NCBI RefSeq assembly: GCF_900013425.1
Contig: NZ_FBXK01000005.1
Location: 124,001 to 188,000 of the forward strand
Direction: 5' to 3'
From: Sphingobium sp. Z007
Lineage (GTDB): Bacteria; Pseudomonadota; Alphaproteobacteria; Sphingomonadales; Sphingomonadaceae
DNA: 64,000 nucleotides
Shown: positions 17,234 to 25,888 of the stretch, one piece after another
Numbering within the stretch: position 1 is the stretch's first letter
Layout of the letters: every line of letters begins with the position of its first letter
Translations under genes and position numbers: made by a program
The notes under the pieces: model-generated
What the model was told of the DNA's origin: nothing
Database searches by the model: none
The model's input: the letters and a program-made list of their open reading frames with translations, nothing else

Positions 17234-17956
17234 CTAGTTCGTCACGGCGTGGACGAACATATAGCCTTCGTTGCGGATGGTGCGGATGACCGGGCCTTTC
17301 AGGCCGCTGGCGGACAATTTGCGGCGCAGGCGGCAAAGCTGCACATCGATCGACCGGTCATAATGGTCGGCGCTCCCGCCATAGACCCGGTCGAGCAGGC
17401 GGCTGCGGTCCAGCACCTGGCGCGGATGTTGGACAAAGACGCGCAGTAGCTGAAATTCCCCGTCCGACAAAGACACGGCCGTCCCTTTCGGATCGAACAG
17501 CTGGCCGGTGGTTATGTCCACGCGCCAGCCTTCGAACGACACGAAGCGGCGCGCCGCGGGCGCGTCAACGCGGGCGCCCGGCGTCATCCGGCCGCGCAGC
17601 GCGGCGCGGATGCGGGCCAGCAGTTCGCGCGGGTTGGCGGGCTTGCCCAGGCAATCTTCCGCACCCAGCTCCAACGTGGCGATCCTGTCCGTGTCGCTGC
17701 AGGCGGCGCTATGGACGATCACTGGCAGGTGGCGTTCGATCGCCAGTTCGCGCAAGAGCGCCGTCCCCTGGTCCGGGGCGATGGCCGTGTCCAGCACCAC
17801 CAGCGCATAATCCTGCTGCGCCAGCGCCGCGCGCATCTGCAACAGGGTTGCCGCGCCGTCCACGATCAGGCCGTAACGGGCGAAGGCGTCGGCCAGTTGC
17901 GCCACCAGGGGCGTGTCGTCATCGGCGATCAGAAGGCGGTTGTGCGAACCTGTCAT
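17234..17956 (-). CDS. OmpR-type response regulator, orphan
   Basis: A 240-residue two-component response regulator. The receiver domain (1-120) has the acidic pocket Asp12/Asp13, phospho-acceptor Asp56 and Lys105. The C-terminal winged helix (about 140-237) shows SLSDGEFQLLRVFVQHP and DVQLCRLRRKL. No histidine kinase lies beside it. It ends 3 bases from the convergent DUF2891 gene and lies downstream of dapD on the same strand, so it may be expressed with dapD or alone. Target genes cannot be inferred. Confidence 0.92.
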   Translation of the reverse strand: MTGSHNRLLIADDDTPLVAQLADAFARYGLIVDGAATLLQMRAALAQQDYALVVLDTAIAPDQGTALLRELAIERHLPVIVHSAACSDTDRIATLELGAEDCLGKPANPRELLARIRAALRGRMTPGARVDAPAARRFVSFEGWRVDITTGQLFDPKGTAVSLSDGEFQLLRVFVQHPRQVLDRSRLLDRVYGGSADHYDRSIDVQLCRLRRKLSASGLKGPVIRTIRNEGYMFVHAVTN

Positions 17957-18040
17957 GTCCGCAGGACGATGCCGCTGCGATCATCCCGTCGCGTGCCATG
18001 GGGTGCGCGATTGTCGAAAAAGGCGCACCCCTTGGCGATA

Positions 18041-18880
18041 TCAGTCGCGCAGCAGCTCGTTGATGCCGGTCTTCGAGCGCGTCTGGGCGTCCACGCGCTT
18101 GACGATCACGGCGCAATAAAGGCTGGGGCCGGGGGTGCCATCGGGCAGCGGCTTGCCGGGGAGCGAGCCGGGGACGATGACCGAATAGGGCGGCACTTCG
18201 CCCATGAAGATTTCCCCCGTCGCGCGGTCGATGATCTTGGTCGACTGGCCGATGAACACACCCATCGACAGGACCGATCCCTTGCCGATGCGCACGCCTT
18301 CGACCACTTCGGACCGGGCGCCGATGAAGCAGTCATCCTCGATGATGACCGGGTCCGCCTGGAGCGGCTCCAGCACGCCGCCAATGCCCACGCCGCCGGA
18401 CAGATGGACATTCTTGCCGATCTGGGCGCAGCTACCCACCGTCACCCAGGCGTCGACCATCGTGCCTTCATCGACGAAGGCACCGATATTGACGAAGCTG
18501 GGCATCAGGATGGCGTTTTTGGCGATATGCGCGCCGGCGCGGGCGAAGGCGCCCGGCACCGCGCGGAAGCCGGCGGCGCGAAATTCCGCTTCACCCCAGC
18601 CGGCGAATTTGCTGGGCACCTTGTCCCACCAGAAACCGCCACCGGGGCCGTTTTCGATCAGGGCGTTGTCGTTGAGGCGGAACGACAGCAGGACCGCCTT
18701 TTTGAGCCACTGGTTGACCTGCCAGCCGCCATCGACCGGCTCTGCGACGCGGCCCTTGCCGCTGTCGAGCAGGGCGAGCGCCGCATTGACGGCATCGCGC
18801 ACCGGCCCTTGCGTCGTCAGGCTGACATTGGCGCGGTCTTCCCACGCGGCGTCGATGATGGCTTGCAGGTCTTGGCTCAT
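18041..18880 (-). CDS. dapD: Tetrahydrodipicolinate N-succinyltransferase
   Basis: A 279-residue DapD, transferring succinyl from succinyl-CoA to tetrahydrodipicolinate in the succinylase branch of lysine and meso-diaminopimelate synthesis. The central left-handed beta-helix of hexapeptide repeats is visible (about 110-230: [37 protein letters not shown]). Length matches the family (about 274-285). Its start codon overlaps the stop of the upstream HAD gene as ATGA, so the two are translationally coupled. Confidence 0.96.
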   Translation of the reverse strand: MSQDLQAIIDAAWEDRANVSLTTQGPVRDAVNAALALLDSGKGRVAEPVDGGWQVNQWLKKAVLLSFRLNDNALIENGPGGGFWWDKVPSKFAGWGEAEFRAAGFRAVPGAFARAGAHIAKNAILMPSFVNIGAFVDEGTMVDAWVTVGSCAQIGKNVHLSGGVGIGGVLEPLQADPVIIEDDCFIGARSEVVEGVRIGKGSVLSMGVFIGQSTKIIDRATGEIFMGEVPPYSVIVPGSLPGKPLPDGTPGPSLYCAVIVKRVDAQTRSKTGINELLRD

Positions 18881-19548
18881 GGATGCTCCCCAATGATGGC
18901 GGCCAGAAATGGCGTCAGATGGTCTGTCTCGAAATCGATGAAATCGGGATGATGGTCGTGATGGCCCGCTTCCGATCCGTTATTGACCCAGATGGTAGTC
19001 ATGCCGATCGCCTTGGCGGGCTTGAGGTTGCGCGCCATGTCCTCGAAAAAGGCGGCGCGGGTTGGGTCTATGGCGTGAACGCGGCACAACTCCGCATAGC
19101 CCGACGGATCGGGCTTGGGTATATACTGGCAGGCGTGGATGTCGTGGATCAGTTCGAACGCTTGCGCCAATCCAAGCTTGTGGAGCACGCGGGTCGCATA
19201 GGCCGCGTCGCCATTGGTGAAGATCAGGCGGCGGCCCGACAGCGCGGCGATATGGGCGTTGAGCGCAGGATCGACCGTCAGCCGCTCCATCGAAATGTCA
19301 TGCACATAGTCGAGAAATGCGCGCGGTTCGATGCCATGATGGTGCATCAGCCCCGACAATGTCGTGCCATGATCCATGAAATAGCGCTTCTGGACCGTGC
19401 GCGCCTCGACCGGATCGCAGCCGAGCAACCCCTGGATGAACTCGCCCATCTTCACGTCGATCAGCGCGAACAGGTCCGTCTTCGCCGGGTAGAGCGTATT
19501 GTCCAGATCAAAGATCCAGGTGTCGATATGGGCCATATCCGCGCGCAT
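18877..19548 (-). CDS. HAD-family pyrimidine 5'-nucleotidase-like phosphatase
   Basis: A 223-residue haloacid dehalogenase-type phosphatase. Motif I is FDLDNTLYP near residues 13-21, motif II is FTNGDAAYA near 109, and motifs III/IV are KPDPSGYA and [17 protein letters not shown]. It resembles the SDT1/Phm8-type pyrimidine 5'-nucleotidase group common upstream of dapD in sphingomonads. AGGG lies seven bases before the chosen start; a second ATG 12 bases in is an alternative. The exact nucleotide or sugar phosphate substrate is unproven. Confidence 0.88.
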   Translation of the reverse strand: MRADMAHIDTWIFDLDNTLYPAKTDLFALIDVKMGEFIQGLLGCDPVEARTVQKRYFMDHGTTLSGLMHHHGIEPRAFLDYVHDISMERLTVDPALNAHIAALSGRRLIFTNGDAAYATRVLHKLGLAQAFELIHDIHACQYIPKPDPSGYAELCRVHAIDPTRAAFFEDMARNLKPAKAIGMTTIWVNNGSEAGHHDHHPDFIDFETDHLTPFLAAIIGEHP

Positions 19549-19586
19549 GGCCGCGCCCTAGTCCGGTGCGGGGGGAAGGGCAAGGC

Positions 19587-19753
19587 CTCTAACCCTTCTC
19601 CCCGCGGGGGAGTAGGGTATGGAGCCTTGGTCCGAAGGGCTTAGGCGAAGTTGGAAGAGGGGGGAGGCATGGCGGGTCACTCGCCCCCTCTCCGGCTGCG
19701 ACTAGGCGGCAAAGCCGCCAAGTCTCGCTACCCTCTCCCCCAAGGGGAGAGGG
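19587..19753. repeat. REP family B inverted pair (CCCTCTCCCC type)
   Basis: Two diverged copies of a repeat face each other: roughly 19587-19665 (CTTCTCCCCGCGGGGGAG at its outer end) and 19676-19753 (outer hairpin CCCTCTCCCC, CAA loop, GGGGAGAGGG, then TTTTT at 19754-19758). The arrangement is the same as around the DUF559 gene at 37495-37972, but nothing is encoded between them. The right hairpin can also terminate plus-strand transcription and lies against the LOG gene stop. Confidence 0.75.
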
Positions 19754-19756
19754 TTT

Positions 19757-20635
19757 TTAGCCGCAGCCCAGCGGCTCGCTGTCCTGATAGAAGGCCTGCA
19801 CCGCGGTCCAGGCGTCTTCCGCCGTTTCGACCCAGGTCAGCAGGTTGAGGTCCGAATGCGCGATCACGCCTTCGTCCGCCAGCGCCTCGAAATCCACCAC
19901 CCGGTTCCAGAAGGTCTTGCCGAACAGCAGGATCGGGATCGGCTTCATCTTGCCGGTCTGAATGAGCGTCAGCAGTTCGAACATTTCATCGAACGTGCCG
20001 AAGCCGCCGGGGAAAACCGCGAGCGCGCGGGCGCGCAGCAAGAAATGCATCTTGCGCAGCGCGAAATAATGGAACTGGAAGCTCAGTTCCGGCGTGACGA
20101 AGCGGTTGGGCGCCTGTTCGTGCGGCAGGACGATGTTCATGCCGATCGTGGTCTGGCCGACATCCTGCGCGCCGCGATTGGCGGCTTCCATGATCGATGG
20201 TCCGCCGCCCGAACAGACGACGAAGTGGCGGCATCCTTCCGCGTTCACCGGATATTGCGCGGCGATCCGGGCCAACGCCCGCGCTTCTTCATAATAGCGG
20301 GCTTTGGCGCCCAGATTTTCCGCGATCCGCTTCTGTTCCGGCGTCGTGGCGGCGTCGATCCGCGCCTGGACCTGGTCGGGTTCGGGGATGCGGGCCGATC
20401 CGTAGAAGACAAAGGTCGATTCGATCTGCGCCTCGTCCATCAGCAATTGCGGCTTCAACAGCTCCAGCTGGAAGCGGACCGGGCGCAGGTCTTCGCGCAA
20501 CAGGAACTCGCTGTCCTGGAAAGCCAGCTTATAGGCCGCACTCTGCGTCTGGGGGGTGCCAAGCTGTTTCTTGGCGTCATGGGCCTCTTCGCGGGCCGGG
20601 CGGAATTTGCGTTCTTCAATGTCTTTTTTCGTCAT
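19757..20635 (-). CDS. LOG-family (lysine-decarboxylase-like Rossmann) protein
   Basis: A 292-residue protein of the LOG/TIGR00730 type. The nucleotide-binding motif GGGPSIMEAANRGA and the catalytic PGGFGTFDEMFELLT are both intact, as in cytokinin-riboside phosphoribohydrolases, which release bases from nucleoside monophosphates. The N-terminal about 85 residues are an extra helical region, making this a long-form member. The ATG at 20635 is preferred over a TTG 12 codons upstream. Bacterial members act mostly on nucleotides such as AMP; the true substrate here is unknown. Confidence 0.88.
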   Translation of the reverse strand: MTKKDIEERKFRPAREEAHDAKKQLGTPQTQSAAYKLAFQDSEFLLREDLRPVRFQLELLKPQLLMDEAQIESTFVFYGSARIPEPDQVQARIDAATTPEQKRIAENLGAKARYYEEARALARIAAQYPVNAEGCRHFVVCSGGGPSIMEAANRGAQDVGQTTIGMNIVLPHEQAPNRFVTPELSFQFHYFALRKMHFLLRARALAVFPGGFGTFDEMFELLTLIQTGKMKPIPILLFGKTFWNRVVDFEALADEGVIAHSDLNLLTWVETAEDAWTAVQAFYQDSEPLGCG

Positions 20636-20740
20636 TCGCGCCAATTTAGTGGCGCGCGGTGACAAATCCAAGTCTGGTTTGTTCAGGGGCGCGCGAACAC
20701 GGATCGCTCAAAACCCTAGCAGCAAAAGCCGCCCCGCCGC

Positions 20741-21433
20741 TTAGCGGCAAAACCCGCCACGCCCGCCCATGTCGAAATGAAAATGGTCGTGATGCGCGGC
20801 GTTGTAATCGGGGCTGAGGACGGTGTTGAACCGCTTGCACGCACTGGCGTGCACGAGCGTGAGGAACTGGCGGGTCTGCCGGCCGCCGGCCCAGTCCTTC
20901 TGGATGCTGATGCGCCGCCCGTCGGACAGAACGAAGGCGGACACGTCGATCGCATTGCTGTGCGCATGTTCGGACAATTTGCCGCTGCCCGCGATCGGCC
21001 GGCAATTATAGGTGCCGAACGTCTCGATTCTCTCGATCTCCACGCCAAAGATCATGCGTGCCGCGGGCTGCACGCCATAGCGCGCCCAGGCCGCGAAATT
21101 GGCGGCCAGATTGCATGTCATCGCGCCCAAATTGGTCGCGGGCACGCCGATGTCGAGTAATTTGACGCTGTTCACCGCGCTGCATCCGCCACCGAACATG
21201 CGGTCGGGCAGGGGGGTGAAGGCCACCGCCTGCGACTGAAGTTTCGCAAAGCATTGGCGCGTTTCCAGCGCCGGTTGCGCAGGCGCGCGCACGGGCCGCG
21301 ACGGGGGCGTCGGCGCACGCGCCACCCGGCCGCGCGGCACCAGGTCGCCGCTGCATCCGCTCAAGACCAGCGCCACTAGCGCAGCGAAGCCTGCGCCATG
21401 CGCCCTTCGCATTCTCATCGCCCATTCGCTCAT
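20741..21433 (-). CDS. Extensin-like lipoprotein, LAS-type peptidase fold
   Basis: A 230-residue predicted lipoprotein: signal peptide with lipobox LVLSGC (Cys27), then a Pro/Arg-rich linker (30-55), then an extensin-C-like domain. The domain has HAHSNAID and a later DHFHFD, the HxxxxxxD plus HxH pattern of zinc LAS peptidases (VanY/MepA type) that cut peptidoglycan peptides. Several Cys residues could form disulfides in the periplasm. It probably acts on the cell wall, but activity is inferred from metal-ligand spacing only. Confidence 0.85.
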   Translation of the reverse strand: MSEWAMRMRRAHGAGFAALVALVLSGCSGDLVPRGRVARAPTPPSRPVRAPAQPALETRQCFAKLQSQAVAFTPLPDRMFGGGCSAVNSVKLLDIGVPATNLGAMTCNLAANFAAWARYGVQPAARMIFGVEIERIETFGTYNCRPIAGSGKLSEHAHSNAIDVSAFVLSDGRRISIQKDWAGGRQTRQFLTLVHASACKRFNTVLSPDYNAAHHDHFHFDMGGRGGFCR

Positions 21434-21542
21434 GAGTCGGGATGCTAGCAGGCAGAATCTTTACGAAGGTTAACCGCGCATTCGCTTCGTCCGATTTCAT
21501 GGGTCGCTTGACAGGTCTGCCGAAATCTTTAGGGCGGCCGAC

Positions 21543-21556
21543 GGGCCACGCGGCCC
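21543..21556 (+). promoter_or_regulatory. Hairpin in the serC leader
   Basis: GGGCC-ACGC-GGCCC lies 35 bases before the serC start, within a GC-rich leader that has other partly paired segments (21530-21575). Alphaproteobacterial serC genes are known to carry a small structured leader (the serC RNA motif). This could be one, but I cannot confirm the consensus by eye. Confidence 0.3.
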
Positions 21557-21590
21557 CAACGCCGCGCTGCTCTCTGTAAGGAGACGCTAC

Positions 21591-22751
21591 ATGACTGATT
21601 TGACTGCCGTTGACGCCACCCTTGCGCCTGCGCAAAAGCCCGCAACCCGTCCGGCCCGCCCCTTCTTCTCTTCCGGTCCCTGCGCCAAGCCGCCCGGCTG
21701 GAGCGCCGACAAGCTGGCGACCGACTCGCTCGGCCGCTCGCATCGCGCCAAGATCGGCAAGACCCGCCTGGCCTACAGCATCGACCTGATGCGCGAGCTG
21801 CTGGGCCTGCCCGACACCCACCGCATCGGCATCGTGCCGGGGTCCGACACCGGCGCGTTTGAAATGGCGATGTGGACGATGCTGGGCGCGCGCCCGGTCA
21901 CCACCATCGCCTGGGAAAGCTTCGGCGAAGGCTGGGTGACGGACGCCGCCAAGCAGCTCAAGCTCGACCCCACCGTCATCCGCGCCGACTATGGCCAGTT
22001 GCCTGATCTGACGCAGGTCGATTTCAGCAACGACGTGTTGTTCACCTGGAACGGTACGACATCGGGCGTGCGCGTGCCAAACGCCGATTTCATCCCCGCC
22101 GACCGCGAAGGTCTGACCTTCGCCGACGCGACCAGCGCGGTGTTCGCCTATGACATCGACTGGGCCAAGATCGACGTCGCCACCTTCTCCTGGCAGAAGG
22201 TGCTAGGCGGCGAGGGCGGCCATGGCGTGCTGATCCTCGGCCCCCGCGCCGTCGAGCGCCTCGAAACCTACACCCCCGCCTGGCCGCTGCCCAAGGTGTT
22301 CCGCCTGGTGTCCAAGGGGAAGCTGGCGGAAGGCGTGTTCAAGGGCGAGACGATCAACACCCCGTCCATGCTGGCGGTCGAGGACGCGATCTTCGCGCTG
22401 GAATGGGCCAAGTCGATTGGCGGCTCGGCCGGCCTGATCGCGCGGAGCGACGCCAATGCCGCTGCGCTGGGCAAGATCGTCGCGGAGCGCGACTGGCTTG
22501 GCCATCTCGCCGTCGATGAAGCGTCGCGGTCCAAGACCAGCGTGTGCCTGACCGTCGAAGGCGCCGACGAAGCCTTTATCAAGGCCTTCGCCGCGCTGCT
22601 GGAAAAGGAAGGCGCGGCCTATGACATTGCGGGCTATCGCGATGCCCCGGCAGGCCTGCGCATCTGGTGCGGCGCGACCGTGGAAACGGCGGATATCGAA
22701 GCGCTGGGGCCGTGGCTCGACTGGGCCTATGCTACGCTCAAGGCTGCCTGA
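21591..22751 (+). CDS. serC: Phosphoserine aminotransferase
   Basis: A 386-residue SerC of the long alphaproteobacterial type, converting 3-phosphohydroxypyruvate and glutamate to phosphoserine and 2-oxoglutarate, step two of serine synthesis. The N-terminal [11 protein letters not shown] segment and PLP-binding Lys203 ([13 protein letters not shown]) identify it. AAGGAGA precedes the start. It lies directly before serA on the same strand, separated by a REP pair, so the two serine genes form a functional unit. Confidence 0.96.
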   Translation: MTDLTAVDATLAPAQKPATRPARPFFSSGPCAKPPGWSADKLATDSLGRSHRAKIGKTRLAYSIDLMRELLGLPDTHRIGIVPGSDTGAFEMAMWTMLGARPVTTIAWESFGEGWVTDAAKQLKLDPTVIRADYGQLPDLTQVDFSNDVLFTWNGTTSGVRVPNADFIPADREGLTFADATSAVFAYDIDWAKIDVATFSWQKVLGGEGGHGVLILGPRAVERLETYTPAWPLPKVFRLVSKGKLAEGVFKGETINTPSMLAVEDAIFALEWAKSIGGSAGLIARSDANAAALGKIVAERDWLGHLAVDEASRSKTSVCLTVEGADEAFIKAFAALLEKEGAAYDIAGYRDAPAGLRIWCGATVETADIEALGPWLDWAYATLKAA

Positions 22752-22773
22752 ACTTAATTATCCCTAATATACC

Positions 22774-22853
22774 GTCATCCCAGCGAAAGCTGGGATCTCA
22801 GGCCTCCAGGCACAAGCATAGCCTCCTGAGATCCTGACTTTCGTCAGGATGAC
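22774..22853. repeat. REP family A doublet between serC and serA
   Basis: Inverted pair: 22774-22803 (core TCCCAGCGAAAGCTGGGA) and 22825-22853 (core ATCCTGACTTTCGTCAGGAT). Both keep the GTCA...CTCAGG ends of the family found at 3355-3465 and 43773-44146, with compensating changes in the stem. It lies between co-directional serC and serA, where such pairs often stabilise upstream mRNA. Confidence 0.85.
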
Positions 22854-22873
22854 GAATTGCAGAAAGGCAATTC
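22854..22873 (+). promoter_or_regulatory. serA ribosome binding site in a hairpin loop
   Basis: GAATTG (22854-22859) and CAATTC (22868-22873) can pair, presenting AAAGG, the likely serA Shine-Dalgarno, in the eight-base loop. The stem begins right after the REP. Whether it tunes serA translation is unknown. Confidence 0.4.
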
Positions 22874-22876
22874 GTT

Positions 22877-24457
22877 ATGCCCAAAGTCCTCATTTCCGAC
22901 AAAATGGACCCCCGCGCCGCCGCAATCTTTCGCGAACGTGGCGTCGAGGTCGACGAAATCACCGGCAAGACGCCCGAAGAACTGATCGCCATCATCGGCG
23001 ACTATGACGGCTTGGCCATCCGCAGCTCGACCAAGGTGACGAAGGCGATTCTGGACGCTGCGACGAACCTGAAGGTCATCGGCCGCGCGGGCATCGGCGT
23101 CGACAATGTCGACATCCCCTATGCGTCGGCCAAGGGCGTGATCGTTATGAACACCCCGTTCGGCAACTCCATCACCACCGCCGAACATGCCATTGCGCTG
23201 ATGTTCGCGCTGGCCCGCCAGCTGCCCGAAGCCAACGCCCAGACGCAAGCGGGCCTGTGGCCCAAGAACGGCTTCATGGGCGTGGAAGTCACCGGCAAGA
23301 CGCTGGGCCTCATTGGCGCGGGCAATATCGGGTCGATCGTCGCCAGCCGCGCGTTGGGGCTGAAAATGAAGGTCGTTGCCTTCGATCCCTTCCTGACGCC
23401 CGAACGCGCGATCGAAATGGGCGTGGAAAAGGCGGACCTGGACACCCTGCTGGCCAAGGCCGATTTCATCACGCTGCACACGCCGCTGACGGACCAGACG
23501 CGCAATATTCTGAGCCGCGAAAACCTGGCCAAGACCAAGAAGGGCGTGCGCATCATCAACTGCGCGCGCGGCGGCCTGATCGATGAGGCTGCGCTCAAGG
23601 AGGCGCTGGATTCGGGCCAGGTCGCGGGCGCGGCGCTTGACGTGTTCCAGACCGAACCGGCCAAGGAATCGCCGCTGTTCGGCACGCCGAACTTCATTTG
23701 CACCCCGCATCTGGGCGCATCGACCGACGAAGCGCAGGTCAATGTCGCGTTGCAGGTCGCCGATCAGCTGAGCGACTATCTGCTCGACGGCGGCATCACC
23801 AATGCGCTCAACGTACCGTCGCTGAGCGCCGAGGAAGCGCCCAAGCTCAAGCCCTATATGGCGATCGCGGAAAAGCTGGGCAGCCTTGTCGGCCAGTTGG
23901 AAGGCGACGCGATCACCGGCGTTGCGGTTGAGGTCGAAGGCCACGCCGCCGAACTGAACCAGAAGCCGATCACGGCGGCGGTGCTGGCCGGCCTGATGCG
24001 CGTCTATTCCGACACGGTGAACATGGTCAACGCGCCCTTTCTGGCCAAAGAACGCGGCCTTGACGTGCGCGAAGTCCGTCACGACCGCGAAGGCGCGTAT
24101 CAGACGCTGATCCGCGTCACCGTCACCACCGAAAATGGCGAGCGCTCGGTTGCGGGCACGCTGTTTGGTCCCAACAGCCCGCGCCTGGTCGAACTGTTCG
24201 GTATCAAGGTGGAAGCTGATCTGGACGGCACCATGCTCTACATCGTCAACCAGGACGCGCCCGGTTTCATCGGCCGCCTGGGGAGCAAGCTGGGCGAATC
24301 GGACGTCAACATCGGCACCTTCCACCTGGGCCGCCGCAATCAGGGCGGCGAAGCCGTGCTGCTGCTGTCGGTCGATGGCACCGTCACCGAACCGCTGCGC
24401 TGGGAAATCTGCAACCTGACCGGCGTGAAGCAGGTGAAGCTGCTGCGGTTTGTGTAA
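22877..24457 (+). CDS. serA: D-3-phosphoglycerate dehydrogenase
   Basis: A 526-residue long-form SerA, oxidising 3-phosphoglycerate to 3-phosphohydroxypyruvate with NAD, the first step of serine synthesis. The Rossmann motif GAGNIG is near residue 148, the catalytic Arg/Glu/His set lies in the 230-290 region (CTPHLGAS holds the His), an intervening substrate-binding domain spans about 320-450, and an ACT domain ends the protein (MLYIVNQDAPGFIGRLGSKL). The ACT domain is where serine feedback acts in the family. It follows serC. Confidence 0.97.
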   Translation: MPKVLISDKMDPRAAAIFRERGVEVDEITGKTPEELIAIIGDYDGLAIRSSTKVTKAILDAATNLKVIGRAGIGVDNVDIPYASAKGVIVMNTPFGNSITTAEHAIALMFALARQLPEANAQTQAGLWPKNGFMGVEVTGKTLGLIGAGNIGSIVASRALGLKMKVVAFDPFLTPERAIEMGVEKADLDTLLAKADFITLHTPLTDQTRNILSRENLAKTKKGVRIINCARGGLIDEAALKEALDSGQVAGAALDVFQTEPAKESPLFGTPNFICTPHLGASTDEAQVNVALQVADQLSDYLLDGGITNALNVPSLSAEEAPKLKPYMAIAEKLGSLVGQLEGDAITGVAVEVEGHAAELNQKPITAAVLAGLMRVYSDTVNMVNAPFLAKERGLDVREVRHDREGAYQTLIRVTVTTENGERSVAGTLFGPNSPRLVELFGIKVEADLDGTMLYIVNQDAPGFIGRLGSKLGESDVNIGTFHLGRRNQGGEAVLLLSVDGTVTEPLRWEICNLTGVKQVKLLRFV

Positions 24458-24467
24458 GTTTTCCACA

Positions 24468-24585
24468 TCCGTTCGTCCTGAGTAGGGGCTGAGCGAAGTC
24501 GAAGACCCGTATCGAAGGATTGCCTCGTGGCTCTCCTTCGATACGCCATTTCGACTTCGCTCAATGGCTACTCAGGACGAACGGA
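24468..24585. repeat. REP family C large inverted repeat
   Basis: A 118-base inverted pair with perfect 18-bp outer arms (24468-24485 and 24568-24585) and further complementary inner segments (GAGCGAAGTCGA with TCGACTTCGCTC; GTATCGAAGGA with TCCTTCGATAC). As RNA it would form one long hairpin between serA and hisZ. Related shorter units lie at 27373-27404, 39076-39104, 42086-42180 and 55954-56029. Confidence 0.85.
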
Positions 24586-24622
24586 GTCTGGATATTACGG
24601 CGTTATCGGCTAAAGGCCACCC

Positions 24623-25753
24623 ATGACCATGATCCCGCCCAGCCTCCTGCCCGAAGGCCTCTCCGATCGCCTGCCGCCGCAGGCCGAAGCCTCCGCGCGG
24701 CTGGCGCGCCGCGTGCTCGATACGGTCGCAAGCCATGGCTATGAACGGGTCATGCCGCCGCTCGCGGAGTTTGAGGACACGCTGACGCAGCGGTTGAAAT
24801 CCATGCGCGCGCAGGATCTGGTCCGCGCCGTAGATCCGGTGTCGCAGCGCAGCCTGGCTTTCCGGCCGGACATGACGGCGCAGGTCGGCCGCATCGCCGC
24901 CACGCGCCTGGCCGCCGCGCCGCGTCCCCTACGCCTCTCCTATGCCGGGCCAGTGATCCGCCAGAAAGCCAGTCAATTGCGCCCTGAGCGCGAGAAGCTC
25001 CAGCTCGGCGCCGAACTGATCGGCAGCGATAGCGTCGCCGCCGCGGTGGAGATCGTCAATATCGCGATCGAGGCGTTGCAGGCCGCCGGCGTCACCGGCA
25101 TCACCATCGACTTCACGCTGCCCGACCTGATCGACGCGCTGGCGGCCGGCCCTCTGCCGCTCGGCCCGCAGGCGATCGAGGCGGTGCGCGCCGAACTGGA
25201 CGCCAAGGATGCCGGCGCATTGGTCGCCATCAGCCCGGCGGCGGCGGCCTATCTGCCGCTCATTGAGGCGACCGGGCCTTTCCACGCCGCGATGGAGCGG
25301 CTGGAAGCCTTCAGCGCGCAACTGGGCGGCGCGATCGACAGCCGCATCGCGGGCCTGCGCGCCATCGCCAAACCGATCGGCTGGGACATCACCCTGACGC
25401 TCGACCCGACCGAACGGCACGGTTTCGAATTTCAGAACTGGTTCGGCTTCTCCATCTTCGCCGAGGGCTTCATTGGCGAGATCGGTCGCGGCGGCAGCTA
25501 CGCCATTGCGCGGGCGGACGGCGCGGACGAACCGGCCATGGGCTTCTCGCTCTATCCTGACCCGCTGATCGACGCAGGTTTCGGCGGCGAAAGCCCCAAG
25601 CGCCTGTTCCTGCCGATTGGGCATAACGCGGCGTGCGCAACTGCGCTGCGCGCGGAGGGCTGGCACACGGTCGCGGCGCTGTCCGGCGATGAAAATGGCG
25701 CGGCCCAACGCTGCTCGCACTGGCTGGATGGCGACAGCCCACGCGCCTACTGA
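24623..25753 (+). CDS. hisZ: ATP phosphoribosyltransferase regulatory subunit
   Basis: A 376-residue HisRS-like paralog, HisZ, which activates the short-form HisG at the first step of histidine synthesis. The N-terminal class II synthetase-like core is visible (MPPLAEFEDTL; FRPDMTAQVGRIAATRL; LQLGAELIGSDS). The C-terminal anticodon-binding domain of a true HisRS is missing, and the histidine-binding signature is altered. AAAGG precedes the start. Placement directly before purA is usual in sphingomonads and links histidine and purine metabolism. Confidence 0.93.
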   Translation: MTMIPPSLLPEGLSDRLPPQAEASARLARRVLDTVASHGYERVMPPLAEFEDTLTQRLKSMRAQDLVRAVDPVSQRSLAFRPDMTAQVGRIAATRLAAAPRPLRLSYAGPVIRQKASQLRPEREKLQLGAELIGSDSVAAAVEIVNIAIEALQAAGVTGITIDFTLPDLIDALAAGPLPLGPQAIEAVRAELDAKDAGALVAISPAAAAYLPLIEATGPFHAAMERLEAFSAQLGGAIDSRIAGLRAIAKPIGWDITLTLDPTERHGFEFQNWFGFSIFAEGFIGEIGRGGSYAIARADGADEPAMGFSLYPDPLIDAGFGGESPKRLFLPIGHNAACATALRAEGWHTVAALSGDENGAAQRCSHWLDGDSPRAY

Positions 25754-25764
25754 CTTGACTTCAC

Positions 25765-25792
25765 CGGGGCAGCGCGGCTAACGCGCGCCCCG
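25765..25792. other. Hairpin in the hisZ-purA gap
   Basis: CGGGGCAGCGCG and CGCGCGCCCCG can form a GC-rich stem with one mismatch and a short loop. No T-run follows, so it is either a weak terminator for hisZ or a leader structure of purA. Confidence 0.4.
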
Positions 25793-25888
25793 TAACAGGG
25801 TGCCCTGCGCGCCCGCTTGATCCCACCGGCATGCCGAGTCCCGTCGAAGGGCATGGCCGGTCCGCGCGGCGGGCGGAGGACTGTATCT

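Noticed and set aside
22844..24466. Minus-strand open frame of 540 codons over serA
   Set aside because: The serA reading is unambiguous and the antisense product is composition-driven.
24623..25753. Histidyl-tRNA synthetase
   Set aside because: The length and missing C-terminal anticodon-binding domain, and position before purA, fit HisZ instead.
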